A stretch of 34,941 nucleotides of DNA from the NCBI GenBank assembly GCA_024683035.1, contig JAIKYQ010000195.1, forward strand, positions 1-34,941, read 5' to 3'. The DNA is from Eubacterium sp. (GTDB lineage: Bacteria; Bacillota; Clostridia; Lachnospirales; Lachnospiraceae). Both the position numbers and the translations under genes were made by a program. Of the stretch, positions 1-7,341 are shown piece by piece. How positions within the stretch are numbered: position 1 is the stretch's first letter; each line of letters starts with the position of its first letter. The notes beneath the pieces were generated by a model, which saw nothing but the letters and a program-made list of their open reading frames with translations, had not been told where the DNA came from and did no database searches.

Positions 1-65
1 CATTTCTCCGGAGGAGTGTCGCCTTCATGTACATAACCACATACGCTGCATACCCATTTCGCCAT
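1..65 (-). CDS. Rubredoxin-type domain protein (5' part only; rubredoxin or rubrerythrin)
   Basis: Only the first 21 codons are in the window; the gene runs off the left edge. The visible N-terminus has the rubredoxin knuckle C-x2-C-G-Y-V followed by EGDTPPEK, which leads into the second Cys pair in this family. The ATG at 63-65 follows a good ribosome binding site (GGAG, 73-77). In clostridia this N-terminus is typical both of small rubredoxins and of rubrerythrins with the rubredoxin domain first, which reduce peroxide. It lies 138 bp downstream of perR on the same strand, which fits a peroxide-defence role. Which family member it is cannot be decided without the rest of the gene. Confidence 0.8.
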   Translation of the reverse strand, partial: MAKWVCSVCGYVHEGDTPPEK

Positions 66-203
66 TTTGTAATCTCCTTTGCTTTTATAAATGATTGTTT
101 ATTATTATGCGGTTCCGATGTATCGGTTTTCCGCTGACGCCCTGATTCCGTACCTGTTTTCTGTTGTCCTGATGCTGTATGCCGGCCTGTCTGCCTCCGG
201 CTG
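66..203 (-). other. Gap between perR and the rubredoxin-type gene
   Basis: No gene is seen here. An AT-rich stretch (83-110) lies upstream of the rubredoxin ribosome binding site and could hold a promoter or PerR site, but no good -35/-10 pair is visible. A small dyad CCGAT-GT-ATCGG sits at 116-127. Co-transcription from perR is as likely as a separate promoter. Confidence 0.4.
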
Positions 204-599
204 CTATTCCGATCCTTCGCGGAAACAAACGCTGCATAAACCGGAAAATACAACGCGGCTTTCTTCAATGACGCCGTCAACCAGCTCTCCGATGCTGTCT
301 CTGAGGATTTCCGCCTTGACCGGCGGAAGATCCTGAATGCCCCCGCACTGCCGGCAGATAAAATGGCTGTGCGGCTCCAGTCTGCCGTCATAGCGGTCCG
401 CTCCCATTTCCGAGGGAAGATGCCGGATCTCCCCCAGCTCGGTCAGAAGGCCCAGATTGCGGTATACCGTTCCCAGACTGATCCTGGGGTACCGGATCCG
501 GATATCTGTAAAAACCATCTCTGCCGTGGGATGGTCGCTTCGGCTTCGAAGATTGTCCCGAATTGCATCGCGCTGTCGGCTGTGTTTGATACCAGTCAT
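204..599 (-). CDS. perR: Peroxide-responsive repressor PerR (Fur family)
   Basis: A 131-residue Fur-family metalloregulator that in this group senses peroxide by iron-catalysed histidine oxidation and represses defence genes. The N-terminal winged helix includes SLGTVYRNL. Metal ligands match the spacing of Bacillus subtilis PerR: H23 (SDHPTAEMVF), D71, H77, H79 and D90 correspond to H37, D85, H91, H93 and D104. The structural zinc site is C82-x2-C85 plus C122-x2-C125. The Asp at position 90, where Fur usually has Glu, favours PerR over Fur. The protein is about 14 residues shorter at the N-terminus than B. subtilis PerR. Start ATG 597-599 follows GGAAGG. The upstream region has its own promoter and a palindrome that is probably an autoregulatory PerR box. 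The next gene is rubredoxin-type. Confidence 0.92.
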   Translation of the reverse strand: MTGIKHSRQRDAIRDNLRSRSDHPTAEMVFTDIRIRYPRISLGTVYRNLGLLTELGEIRHLPSEMGADRYDGRLEPHSHFICRQCGGIQDLPPVKAEILRDSIGELVDGVIEESRVVFSGLCSVCFREGSE

Positions 600-631
600 G
601 CTTCCTTCCTAAAGTTAGGCGGGTCTAAAAC

Positions 632-678
632 AGGAATAATTCCTATTTTTATTATAGCAGGGTTCTGTCGTCTGTCAA
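632..678 (-). promoter_or_regulatory. perR promoter with probable PerR operator
   Basis: On the minus strand a perfect -35 TTGACA (673-678), a 16-bp spacer and a perfect -10 TATAAT (651-656) lie about 52 bp upstream of the perR start. Just after the -10 box, over the expected start site, is the palindrome AGGAAT-A-ATTCCT (632-644), a 6-1-6 dyad with the odd-numbered symmetry of PerR boxes (TTATAAT-N-ATTATAA) and the shared core AAT-N-ATT. The position fits autorepression; the operator assignment is inferred. Confidence 0.75.
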
Positions 679-705
679 TGCTTTTTTGAGCGGTATGACA
701 GGACT

Positions 706-2445
706 TTATGTCAGTTCCTGCGTCCGCTCCAGTTCCGCATAGATGCCGTTTTTTTCCAGCAATTCTTTCCTGGTTCCCTGCTCGGCAATATGCTGTTCTT
801 CGATCACGGCAATCCGGTCTGCATCCCGTACTGTAGAAAGCCTATGCGCAATGACCAGACAGGTCTTATCTTCTGAAAGCTGCTCCAGGCTTTCCTGAAT
901 CCTGGCTTCCGTTACCGAATCCAGTGCCGATGTCGCTTCATCCAGGATCAGGATCGGAGGATTTTTCAAAAACACGCGGGCGATCGAGATCCGCTGCTTC
1001 TGTCCCCCTGAGAGCACGACGCCCCGTTCTCCCACATACGTCTGGTACTGATCGGGCATCTGCAGGATTTCCTCATGGATCTGCGCGGCGGCAGCAGCCT
1101 GCAATACTTCTTTGTCCGTGGCATCCGGCCGGCCATAGCGGATGTTTTCCATGATCGTACCGGCAAACAGAAACACGTCCTGCTGGATGATACCGATATT
1201 CCGGCGCAGGCTCTCCTGCGTCAGGCTGCGTACATCCTGTCCGTCCACCAGCACCCTTCCTTCTGTCACATCATAGAACCGCGGGATCAGATGGCACATC
1301 GTGGTTTTTCCGCCGCCGGAAGAGCCGACCAACGCAACCGTTTCACCCGGCCGGATCTTCAGACTGATGTCTTTCAGGACCTCTGTGCCGTCATCATAAG
1401 AAAAACTCACATGTTCAAAAGCGATCTCCCCTTTTGCTTCTCCCAGAGGATGTGCATCCGGCGCATCTTCGATCAGCGGCCGGGTACGCATGATCTCCAG
1501 AAAGCGGTCAAATCCGGTCATGCCTTGCGTATAGATCTCCATAAACTGCATCATTTTCCGGATCGGGGTCGTAAATGTAGAAATATACAGTGTAAAGGTG
1601 ATCAGGTCTATATAATTCATTTCGCCGCGCATGATCAGATAGCCGCCAAATGTGATGACCGCTACCTGCATCAGACCGACAGCTGCTTCGGTTCCGGCCA
1701 TAAATTTTCCCATGGCACGGTAAAATCCGACCTTGCTCTTCTTAAATGCCTCGTTGGCTGCTTCGAATTTTTCATTCTCTGCCGCTTCGTTCGCAAATGC
1801 TTTGGAAGTCCGGATACCGGAAATCCCGCTTTCGATCGCCGCGTTGATCTCTCCCGTTTTTTTCCTGACTTCGCGGTTTGCATTTTCCATCGCGATCCGC
1901 TGCCGCATACCGAAGATTAGGCAGATCGGTAGCAGGATCAGCAACACCAGGGAAAGCTTCCAGTTGATGAAGAAAAGAATAACAATGGCGCCCAGAATGG
2001 TAACGCCGCAGGTCAGCAGATTCTCCGGTCCATGATGCGCCAGTTCTACGATTTCAAACAAATCGTTCGTAACCCTGGCCAGCAGCACCCCGGTACGGTT
2101 GTGGTCGAAAAAGCTGTAGGACATCTGCTGCATGTGCTCGAACACGTCGCGGCGCATATCCGCTTCCACCATCGTTCCCATGCGATGCCCGATCACGGTT
2201 ACCAGATACTGGAAAAATGCCCGCAGCAGATAGGCTGCCAACAGTATGCCCATGACCAGGAAAAAGGTCCGGTACAGCTGTTGCGGCAAAAGTTCCTGCA
2301 TGGCTCTTCTGGACACCATCGGGAAGATCAGGTCGATCAGCGCGATCGCCAGCGAGAGGATCATATCGATGGCAAAGGCTTTCCCATGCGGACGGATATA
2401 AGAAGCAAATACCAGATATTTGTTCCGGTCGTAGTTATGTTTCAT
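706..2445 (-). CDS. ABC exporter half-transporter (fused membrane and ATPase domains)
   Basis: A 579-residue fused exporter of the MsbA/LmrA/BmrA type that would work as a homodimer in the cytoplasmic membrane. Residues 1-310 hold about six membrane spans (for example near 25-45, 60-85, 150-180 and 255-275). The nucleotide-binding domain follows with Walker A GSSGGGKT at 374-381, Q-loop region IIQQDVF, signature LSGGQ at 479-483, Walker B ILILDEAT at 498-505 and the H-loop His at 535. All catalytic elements look intact. The start ATG at 2443-2445 has only a moderate ribosome binding site (GAGGT about 10 bp away). It is the last gene of a leftward run with the fructosamine kinase, thioesterase and DMT transporter. 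Substrate unknown; drugs or lipids are the usual ones. Confidence 0.93.
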   Translation of the reverse strand: MKHNYDRNKYLVFASYIRPHGKAFAIDMILSLAIALIDLIFPMVSRRAMQELLPQQLYRTFFLVMGILLAAYLLRAFFQYLVTVIGHRMGTMVEADMRRDVFEHMQQMSYSFFDHNRTGVLLARVTNDLFEIVELAHHGPENLLTCGVTILGAIVILFFINWKLSLVLLILLPICLIFGMRQRIAMENANREVRKKTGEINAAIESGISGIRTSKAFANEAAENEKFEAANEAFKKSKVGFYRAMGKFMAGTEAAVGLMQVAVITFGGYLIMRGEMNYIDLITFTLYISTFTTPIRKMMQFMEIYTQGMTGFDRFLEIMRTRPLIEDAPDAHPLGEAKGEIAFEHVSFSYDDGTEVLKDISLKIRPGETVALVGSSGGGKTTMCHLIPRFYDVTEGRVLVDGQDVRSLTQESLRRNIGIIQQDVFLFAGTIMENIRYGRPDATDKEVLQAAAAAQIHEEILQMPDQYQTYVGERGVVLSGGQKQRISIARVFLKNPPILILDEATSALDSVTEARIQESLEQLSEDKTCLVIAHRLSTVRDADRIAVIEEQHIAEQGTRKELLEKNGIYAELERTQELT

Positions 2446-2507
2446 CAGTACAATACCTCTGTATTCGTAACGTTTTCCCTCTGCAGACAGACATATCCCG
2501 CCTTGCT

Positions 2508-3443
2508 TTATGTGTATCTGTACAAAATCTGCAGCACCGCTGACCGGTACCCGCTTCCAAACAGATTCAGATGATTCAGCAAATGGTACAGGTTATAGAG
2601 ATCGCGGCGTTCTTTGTATCCGCCGTCTACAGGCAGCACTTCCCGGTATCCGTCGTAGAAGCGCGGCGAAAAACCCCCGAAGAGCTCTGTCATCGCCAGA
2701 TCCGCTTCATGGCATCCCACATAGACGGCCGGGTCGATGAGTACGGCTTCCCCTTCCGGTCCGGTCATAAAGTTTCCGCCCCAGAGGTCCCCATGCAGAA
2801 GGGAAGGAAAGGGCGGCTCGATCAGCAGCTCATCCAGCCTTTCGAGCAGCCGGCTGCAGCGGATCCGTTCTTCTCTGTCAAACCACCGGTCGGCCATGGA
2901 TAACTGCGGCATCAGCCGCTCCTCTCTGAAAAAAGAGATCCAGGAGCCATGCGGTGCATTATGCTGCCGGCTTGTTCCGATATAGTTGTCCTGGAAGAAC
3001 CCATACCGCCCGCCGGGCACAAAGCGGCCTGTCTCCTGCCGGTGAAGTGCTGCCAGTGAACGCCCGAAGTCTTCCCAGAAGGAAGCTTTAGGCTTTCCTT
3101 CTTTGATATAGGATAGCAGTAAAAAAGCACATTTTTCATTGGTATCCACCCCGTACGCCAGCGGTTCCGCCACAGCTATACAGCCGGAAGCGGCAAGCGC
3201 CTGCAGGCCTTGTACCTCTGCATCAAACATGGCAGCGCATGCTTTTTCATTGCATTTCAGAAAGACCGATCCTTTGCAGGACAGCGTCAGACGGAATGCA
3301 GCATTGATATCACCGCCGGAAACCGGTGTTTTGCCTGTTATTCGTGTATGCGTTCCAAACCGTTTCTGTACGGCATCCTCTATAGACTGCTCTTCCGTTT
3401 CACTGCCCCCTGTGGCCTTCTCTTCGGCATATCCTGCGGTCAT
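2508..3443 (-). CDS. Fructosamine/ketosamine-3-kinase family protein
   Basis: A 311-residue protein of the fructosamine kinase family, which phosphorylates sugar moieties of glycated amines or proteins so that they can be removed. The fold is that of aminoglycoside phosphotransferases. Visible motifs are a probable ATP-binding Lys in VFLKCN (K63), the catalytic loop LLHGDLWGGNF with D219, and the metal-binding IDPAVYVG (236-243). Family members are usually about 290 residues; the extra length is a weakly conserved N-terminus of some 20 residues. The start ATG overlaps the stop of the upstream thioesterase (ATGA) and has an excellent ribosome binding site, GGAGGAGG, so translational coupling is likely. 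The substrate is unproven. Confidence 0.88.
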   Translation of the reverse strand: MTAGYAEEKATGGSETEEQSIEDAVQKRFGTHTRITGKTPVSGGDINAAFRLTLSCKGSVFLKCNEKACAAMFDAEVQGLQALAASGCIAVAEPLAYGVDTNEKCAFLLLSYIKEGKPKASFWEDFGRSLAALHRQETGRFVPGGRYGFFQDNYIGTSRQHNAPHGSWISFFREERLMPQLSMADRWFDREERIRCSRLLERLDELLIEPPFPSLLHGDLWGGNFMTGPEGEAVLIDPAVYVGCHEADLAMTELFGGFSPRFYDGYREVLPVDGGYKERRDLYNLYHLLNHLNLFGSGYRSAVLQILYRYT

Positions 3444-3865
3444 GAAGCCTCCTCCGGGTTTTCCATACCGGAAAGCAATGCTTCATACAAATCCGGATAG
3501 TCTTTCTTCAGACGGACCGGTTTCAATTCCCGATTCAGAAACGTATGCTCGGATTCTCCTTCAAATACAAGCTTTCCCGCCGCATTATGCATGGTATAAG
3601 CCAGCTTCAGCTTAACTCCGCGTAATTCCGCTATGGAAACCAGGATAAAGATTTCCTCCGGGAATGAAGTGACATGGCGGTACCGGCCGCTCACGGACAG
3701 CACCGGGGAAAGGAGTCCTCTCTCTTCAAGCCTGGCATAGGACAGTCCGGTCTGTGATAAATAATCGATCCGTGCTTCCTCCATCCACCGGATATAATTG
3801 GAGTGATGTGTGATCCCCATTTTGTCTGTTTCGTAATACTGCACGACATGACGATAAGCGTTCAT
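3440..3865 (-). CDS. Acyl-CoA thioesterase, hot-dog fold (YbgC/4HBT family)
   Basis: A 141-residue single hot-dog domain thioesterase of the YbgC / 4-hydroxybenzoyl-CoA thioesterase family, which hydrolyses acyl-CoA. The family motif is clear near the N-terminus: YYETDKMGITHHSNYIRWMEE, with the Asp at residue 14 as the expected catalytic acid and the His-His-Ser-Asn-Tyr segment after it. The same frame stays open far upstream, across the neighbouring transporter gene, but the true start is the ATG at 3863-3865: it has a near-perfect AGGAGGT and homology begins there. It overlaps the fructosamine kinase by four bases and starts 29 bp after the DMT transporter stop. Physiological substrate unknown. 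Confidence 0.9.
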   Translation of the reverse strand: MNAYRHVVQYYETDKMGITHHSNYIRWMEEARIDYLSQTGLSYARLEERGLLSPVLSVSGRYRHVTSFPEEIFILVSIAELRGVKLKLAYTMHNAAGKLVFEGESEHTFLNRELKPVRLKKDYPDLYEALLSGMENPEEAS

Positions 3866-3894
3866 TTTTACCTCCTGTATAAAACACTGGATCC

Positions 3895-4824
3895 CTACAT
3901 GACCTCTACCATAACGACCCCGGCCATAATAAAGAGCAGACCCAGGATCTGTACCGGACGGATGGCTTTTCTCTGCGCATAAAACCATCCGAAACGCTCG
4001 ATCAGCAGGCTGAAGAGAAGCTGGCCGGCCACAGAAAAAACCATAAGGGAACCTGTCCCGACCACCGGTGCCAGCGACGCGTTCAAAAGAATAAATACGA
4101 CACCGAAGACCCCTCCCGGAAATGCCCACAGCGCTGCTCTGCCTCTGAACAGAGTTCCGGCGCTCTTCAGAGTCCCCTGTTTCAGATTGATCAGTAACGC
4201 CAGAATAACGACCGTGGAAATCGAAATGACGGCTGCATAGAGCGGAGATCCCAAAACACGGCCCAGCCTGCCGTTCACGGTTGCCTGTGCAGCCGAGGCC
4301 ATTCCGATCAGAACCGCCGCAGCCTGGCAAACCCGCTTTTGACTGTTCCGGAGAACCGGTGTGTTTTTCTTCCCGGCGCTTTGCTCCGGCAGGATCACAA
4401 CACATACGATCCCGACAGCCAGAATCCCTATACCGGCCAGAAAGCGCAGGGAAAACGGTTTGCCGGCAGATCCGAACCAGCCGAAGAAATCGATCAGAGC
4501 TCCCAGCAGGATCTGTCCAAAAAGAGGCAGTACCGTTGTCTGCACCGCTCCGAGGATCGGAAAGAGTATGATGCACCCTGTCAGTACAAAGACACCAAAG
4601 AAGCCTCCCAGAAACATCCACCAGGATGTTCCGGAAAAATCAGCACCGGGCAGTTTCCCCCCGACGTGCAGCACAGCCAACAGCAAAATTGCCAGCACAA
4701 GACTGACGATGCAGGAAATAAGTGCCGAGACATACGGCGATTTCACAAAACTGCGCAGCCTGGCATTGGCAGCCGTCTGCATGGAAAGCAGTGCTCCTGC
4801 GATGATCCCCATTAAAGCATACAT
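3895..4824 (-). CDS. DMT-superfamily membrane transporter (DUF606/YdcZ-like)
   Basis: A 309-residue, very hydrophobic protein made of two similar halves of about 145 residues. Each half starts with a similar pattern: ALLSMQTAANARLRSF in the first and ASAAQATVNGRLGRV in the second, then several membrane spans. About ten spans are expected. This internal duplication is typical of the DUF606 (YdcZ) branch of the drug/metabolite transporters; substrates are mostly unknown. The frame extends upstream, but the ATG at 4822-4824 follows AGGAAG at good spacing and the hydrophobic domain begins at once. It is the first gene of a probable operon with thioesterase, fructosamine kinase and ABC exporter. 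Confidence 0.88.
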   Translation of the reverse strand: MYALMGIIAGALLSMQTAANARLRSFVKSPYVSALISCIVSLVLAILLLAVLHVGGKLPGADFSGTSWWMFLGGFFGVFVLTGCIILFPILGAVQTTVLPLFGQILLGALIDFFGWFGSAGKPFSLRFLAGIGILAVGIVCVVILPEQSAGKKNTPVLRNSQKRVCQAAAVLIGMASAAQATVNGRLGRVLGSPLYAAVISISTVVILALLINLKQGTLKSAGTLFRGRAALWAFPGGVFGVVFILLNASLAPVVGTGSLMVFSVAGQLLFSLLIERFGWFYAQRKAIRPVQILGLLFIMAGVVMVEVM

Positions 4825-4847
4825 ACGTTTTTCTTCCTTAAAGATTT

Positions 4848-4874
4848 GGGACAGGGGGAAATTCCCCCTGCCCC
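4848..4874 (-). repeat. GC-rich hairpin in the leader of the DMT transporter gene
   Basis: CAGGGGG (4852-4858) and CCCCCTG (4864-4870) form a perfect 7-bp stem with loop AAATT, extended by three more G-C pairs after one mismatch. It ends about 23 bp before the transporter start and has no U-run on the minus transcript. It may control translation or message stability. Confidence 0.5.
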
Positions 4875-4940
4875 GTCTATATATCAACTCCCCGTATAGA
4901 TATATCTGGATTGACATAAGGCCAACATATGGCCGGTTAC

Positions 4941-4976
4941 AAAAAGTGAAGCACAACATCTTGTGTTATGCTTCAC
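4941..4976 (-). terminator. Rho-independent terminator of proS
   Basis: On the minus strand a 13-bp stem with one mismatch (arms 4946-4958 and 4964-4976, 5-nt loop) is followed directly by UUUUU (4941-4945). It lies about 95 bp downstream of the proS stop. Confidence 0.88.
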
Positions 4977-5070
4977 CTATCATACACCGTTTTCACGCAA
5001 AAAGGAATCGTCTTTTTGTGTTTTTCCTGATGTTTTTTATAATCCGGCTTTCATCATCCGGATCACGGGA

Positions 5071-6510
5071 TCAGTAAGACTTGCCCCAGTACACCAGATG
5101 TTTGGCCGGACGGCCGCAGCATATGCAGACATCCGAGATTGGTTCCTGATCAAACGGCATGCAGCGGCTGGTGGCTGTCGTTTCTTCTTTTATTTTGTCT
5201 TCGCAGGCCTGATCTCCGCACCACATTGCCCGGATAAAGCCCGGTTTTTTCTCAATGGTCTCTTTAAACTCGTCATAGGTGTGCGCTTCATATGTATGGG
5301 AATTCAGATGCTCTTCCGCCCGTCTGTACATATCTGCCTGGATCGTCTCCAACAGTGCCGGGATCCGCTCTGCCAGCTCTTCAAACGGTACGATCTCTTT
5401 TTCCCTTGTATCACGGCGGACCAGGACTGCCTGTCCCTGTGCCAGATCTTTCGGTCCCAGTTCCAGCCGGAGCGGGATCCCGCGCATCTCCTGTTCGGCA
5501 AATTTCCATCCCGGACTCTTATCCGTATCGTCAAGACCGGTCCGGATCTCCTGTGCCGCAAGCTGCTTCTGCAGTTCTTTCGCCTTATCCAGAACACCTT
5601 CCGCATCCTGCCGGATCGGCACGATCATTACCTGTGTCGGCGCAATGCGCGGCGGCAGGACCAGCCCGCTGTTGTCTCCATGGACCATGATCAGGGCACC
5701 GATGATCCGCGTGGACAGGCCCCAGGAAGTCTGGGAAACATATTTCAGACTGTTGTCTTTATCCGTGAACTGCATGCCGAATGCCCGGGCAAAGCCGTCA
5801 CCGAAATTATGACTGGTACCGGACTGCAGGGCTCTTCCGTCGTGCATCAGGGCTTCGATCGTATAGGTATGTTCTGCCCCGGCGAATTTTTCTTTTTCCG
5901 TTTTCTGACCTTTGATGGTCGGAATTGCCAGATCTTCCCTGCAGAGATCTGCATACACCTGCAGCATCAGTTTTGTCCGTTCTTCGGCTTCTTCGGCCGT
6001 GGCATGGATCGTATGACCTTCCTGCCACAGGAATTCACGGGAACGCAGGAAAGGACGGGTCTCCTTCTCCCAGCGGACAACAGAGCACCACTGGTTGTAG
6101 AGACGCGGCAGATCCCGGTAAGAATGCACATCGTCTTTATAAAAATCACAGAACAGGGTTTCGGACGTCGGCCGTACACACAGCCGCTCCTGCAGCGGTT
6201 CCGTACCGCCGTGCGTCACCCAGGCCACTTCCGGCGCAAAGCCTTCTACGTGATCCTTCTCCTTTTGCAGCAACGACTCCGGAATCAGAAGCGGCATATA
6301 GACGTTTTCCACGCCGGTCGCCTTAAACCGTGCATCCAGATGCTTCTGGATCGCTTCCCAAAGCGCATATCCGGCCGGCTTAATGACCATGAAACCCTTG
6401 ATATTGGAATAGGCGATCAGACCCGCCTTGATGACCACATCCGTATACCACTGTGCAAAATCCTCTTCCATCGAGGTGATCGCTTCTACTAACTTCTTTT
6501 CCTTTGCCAT
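5071..6510 (-). CDS. proS: Prolyl-tRNA synthetase (short, archaeal/eukaryote-like type)
   Basis: A 479-residue class II aminoacyl-tRNA synthetase charging tRNA-Pro in the cytoplasm. It is the short type without the roughly 180-residue editing insertion found in E. coli-type ProRS. Motif 2 is in [19 protein letters not shown], and motif 3 lies in the segment [17 protein letters not shown]. After the anticodon-binding domain comes a C-terminal zinc-type region with several Cys residues ([16 protein letters not shown]) and the terminal Tyr (WGKSY) typical of this type. Two in-frame ATGs occur; the second, at 6508-6510, is preferred because GGAG lies seven bases upstream and the family begins MAKEKK. 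It is a single-gene unit with its own promoter and terminator. The leader is too short for a T-box. Confidence 0.95.
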   Translation of the reverse strand: MAKEKKLVEAITSMEEDFAQWYTDVVIKAGLIAYSNIKGFMVIKPAGYALWEAIQKHLDARFKATGVENVYMPLLIPESLLQKEKDHVEGFAPEVAWVTHGGTEPLQERLCVRPTSETLFCDFYKDDVHSYRDLPRLYNQWCSVVRWEKETRPFLRSREFLWQEGHTIHATAEEAEERTKLMLQVYADLCREDLAIPTIKGQKTEKEKFAGAEHTYTIEALMHDGRALQSGTSHNFGDGFARAFGMQFTDKDNSLKYVSQTSWGLSTRIIGALIMVHGDNSGLVLPPRIAPTQVMIVPIRQDAEGVLDKAKELQKQLAAQEIRTGLDDTDKSPGWKFAEQEMRGIPLRLELGPKDLAQGQAVLVRRDTREKEIVPFEELAERIPALLETIQADMYRRAEEHLNSHTYEAHTYDEFKETIEKKPGFIRAMWCGDQACEDKIKEETTATSRCMPFDQEPISDVCICCGRPAKHLVYWGKSY

Positions 6511-6589
6511 GCTTAACTCCATTCCGCTGTGTCAGTTTATTTACTCAGATGCCCTTTCAAGCCTCTTACCGCATTGTAACGCTTGTATC

Positions 6590-6618
6590 ATCATAGCCAA
6601 ACTGCGAATCTCTGTCAA
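6590..6618 (-). promoter_or_regulatory. proS promoter
   Basis: Minus-strand -35 TTGACA (6613-6618), a 17-bp spacer and -10 TATGAT (6590-6595) give an expected start near 6583 and a leader of about 73 nt. The -35 box abuts the U-run of the upstream operon's terminator. Confidence 0.8.
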
Positions 6619-6648
6619 GGAAAAGGGCGGCTCCATCGGAACCGCCCT
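6617..6648 (-). terminator. Terminator of the sugar/polyol operon
   Basis: On the minus strand GGGCGG pairs with CCGCCC (arms 6624-6630 and 6642-6648) with a second short TCC/GGA stem inside, followed by UUUUCC. It lies 10 bp after the cupin stop. Confidence 0.85.
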
Positions 6649-6656
6649 CCTGCGAC

Positions 6657-7154
6657 TTATTCGAAAACCGCCTGTACCGGTTCTTCAAAATCCTTCCAGA
6701 CAAGATCGTTGTGATATACCCTCTCCGGAAGACCGATCAGGATGCTGATCTTATCAGCATTCTTCGGATACATGACATCATGCCAGGTTCCTCTGCGCAG
6801 GCACAGAAGGGTGCCGGCCGGAATATGGAAAACCTCCACTTCATCCGCACAGAGATCCCCGCCGTTGGCCGGAGCGATGAACAGCACGCCGTCGGTATCG
6901 ACCGGCAACTGTACTTCTTCGGTATGATCATGGTATTCCATACCCGTGCAGACAAATGATTCATTCTTTTTTACGATCAGCGAAGACAGGCAGATCGGAT
7001 CCAGATTGCCCGGGACCCAGCGCACCACGTCGCGGTAGAAAGTATGATAGGTGCCGGTCAGTTCATAGCCTGTCGGGTTGACGATACTCAGATAACTGCC
7101 ATACGGATTGAATGCTTCCGGTGTGAGTTCTTTGATTTTAATCTGTTTTGCCAT
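6657..7154 (-). CDS. Cupin protein related to ureidoglycolate lyase
   Basis: A 165-residue single-domain cupin resembling the AllA (ureidoglycolate lyase) family: an early ELTPEAFNPYGSYLS segment, a metal-site-like EYHDHTEEVQLPVD, then GGDLCADEVEVFHIPAGTLLCLRRGTWHDVMYP, where the late His is in the usual second cupin motif. The start ATG 7152-7154 has GGGAG upstream; the longer frame lacks support. It is the last gene of the ABC transporter/dehydrogenase operon, separated from the dehydrogenase by two hairpins. No other purine or allantoin genes are present, so a true ureidoglycolate lyase role is doubtful. A sugar-acid or keto-sugar lyase or isomerase linked to the polyol pathway is equally possible. 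Confidence 0.72.
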   Translation of the reverse strand: MAKQIKIKELTPEAFNPYGSYLSIVNPTGYELTGTYHTFYRDVVRWVPGNLDPICLSSLIVKKNESFVCTGMEYHDHTEEVQLPVDTDGVLFIAPANGGDLCADEVEVFHIPAGTLLCLRRGTWHDVMYPKNADKISILIGLPERVYHNDLVWKDFEEPVQAVFE

Positions 7155-7202
7155 CTTTTTCTCCCTGTTAATCTTTCTCAAGCAGTTTTTATGTACAGGA
7201 AA

Positions 7203-7300
7203 CGGCATATCTGCAGAGTCCGCTGCAGATATGCCGGATATCCCGTCATACTCCTTGCTGTCGATCCGGACGGAATTCCGGTCTCGGTGATTCCGTCCGG
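7203..7300 (-). repeat. Two tandem perfect hairpins between dehydrogenase and cupin genes
   Basis: Hairpin A has a 14-bp perfect stem (7203-7216 with 7223-7236, 6-nt loop). Hairpin B has an 11-bp perfect stem (7266-7276 with 7290-7300, 13-nt loop). They occupy most of the 187-bp gap between two co-directional genes. Neither has a strong U-run on the minus transcript, so roles in RNA processing or stability are as likely as partial termination. Confidence 0.7.
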
Positions 7301-7341
7301 TTATGATTCTGTTGTAAAGATTGCTTTCTGACCGTCTGTTC

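Noticed and set aside
83-110. PerR box before the rubredoxin-type gene
   Set aside because: The AT-rich stretch resembles one half of the consensus but the second half does not match, and no promoter pair is clear.
3866-4621. In-frame extension of the thioesterase by about 250 codons over the DMT transporter gene
   Set aside because: The extension has no family similarity, overlaps a well-supported gene on the same strand, and the internal ATG has AGGAGGT and begins the thioesterase motif.
6511-6616. T-box leader for proS
   Set aside because: The leader after the promoter is only about 73 nt, too short for a T-box, and lacks an antiterminator-type hairpin.
6657-7154. Assignment of the cupin as a true ureidoglycolate lyase (allA)
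   Set aside because: No allantoin or purine genes are nearby, and the operon is a sugar/polyol one; only family-level similarity is supported.
7203-7300. Mobile REP-type or MITE element for the two tandem hairpins
   Set aside because: The two stems are unrelated in sequence, no target-site duplication is visible and no further copies occur in the window.
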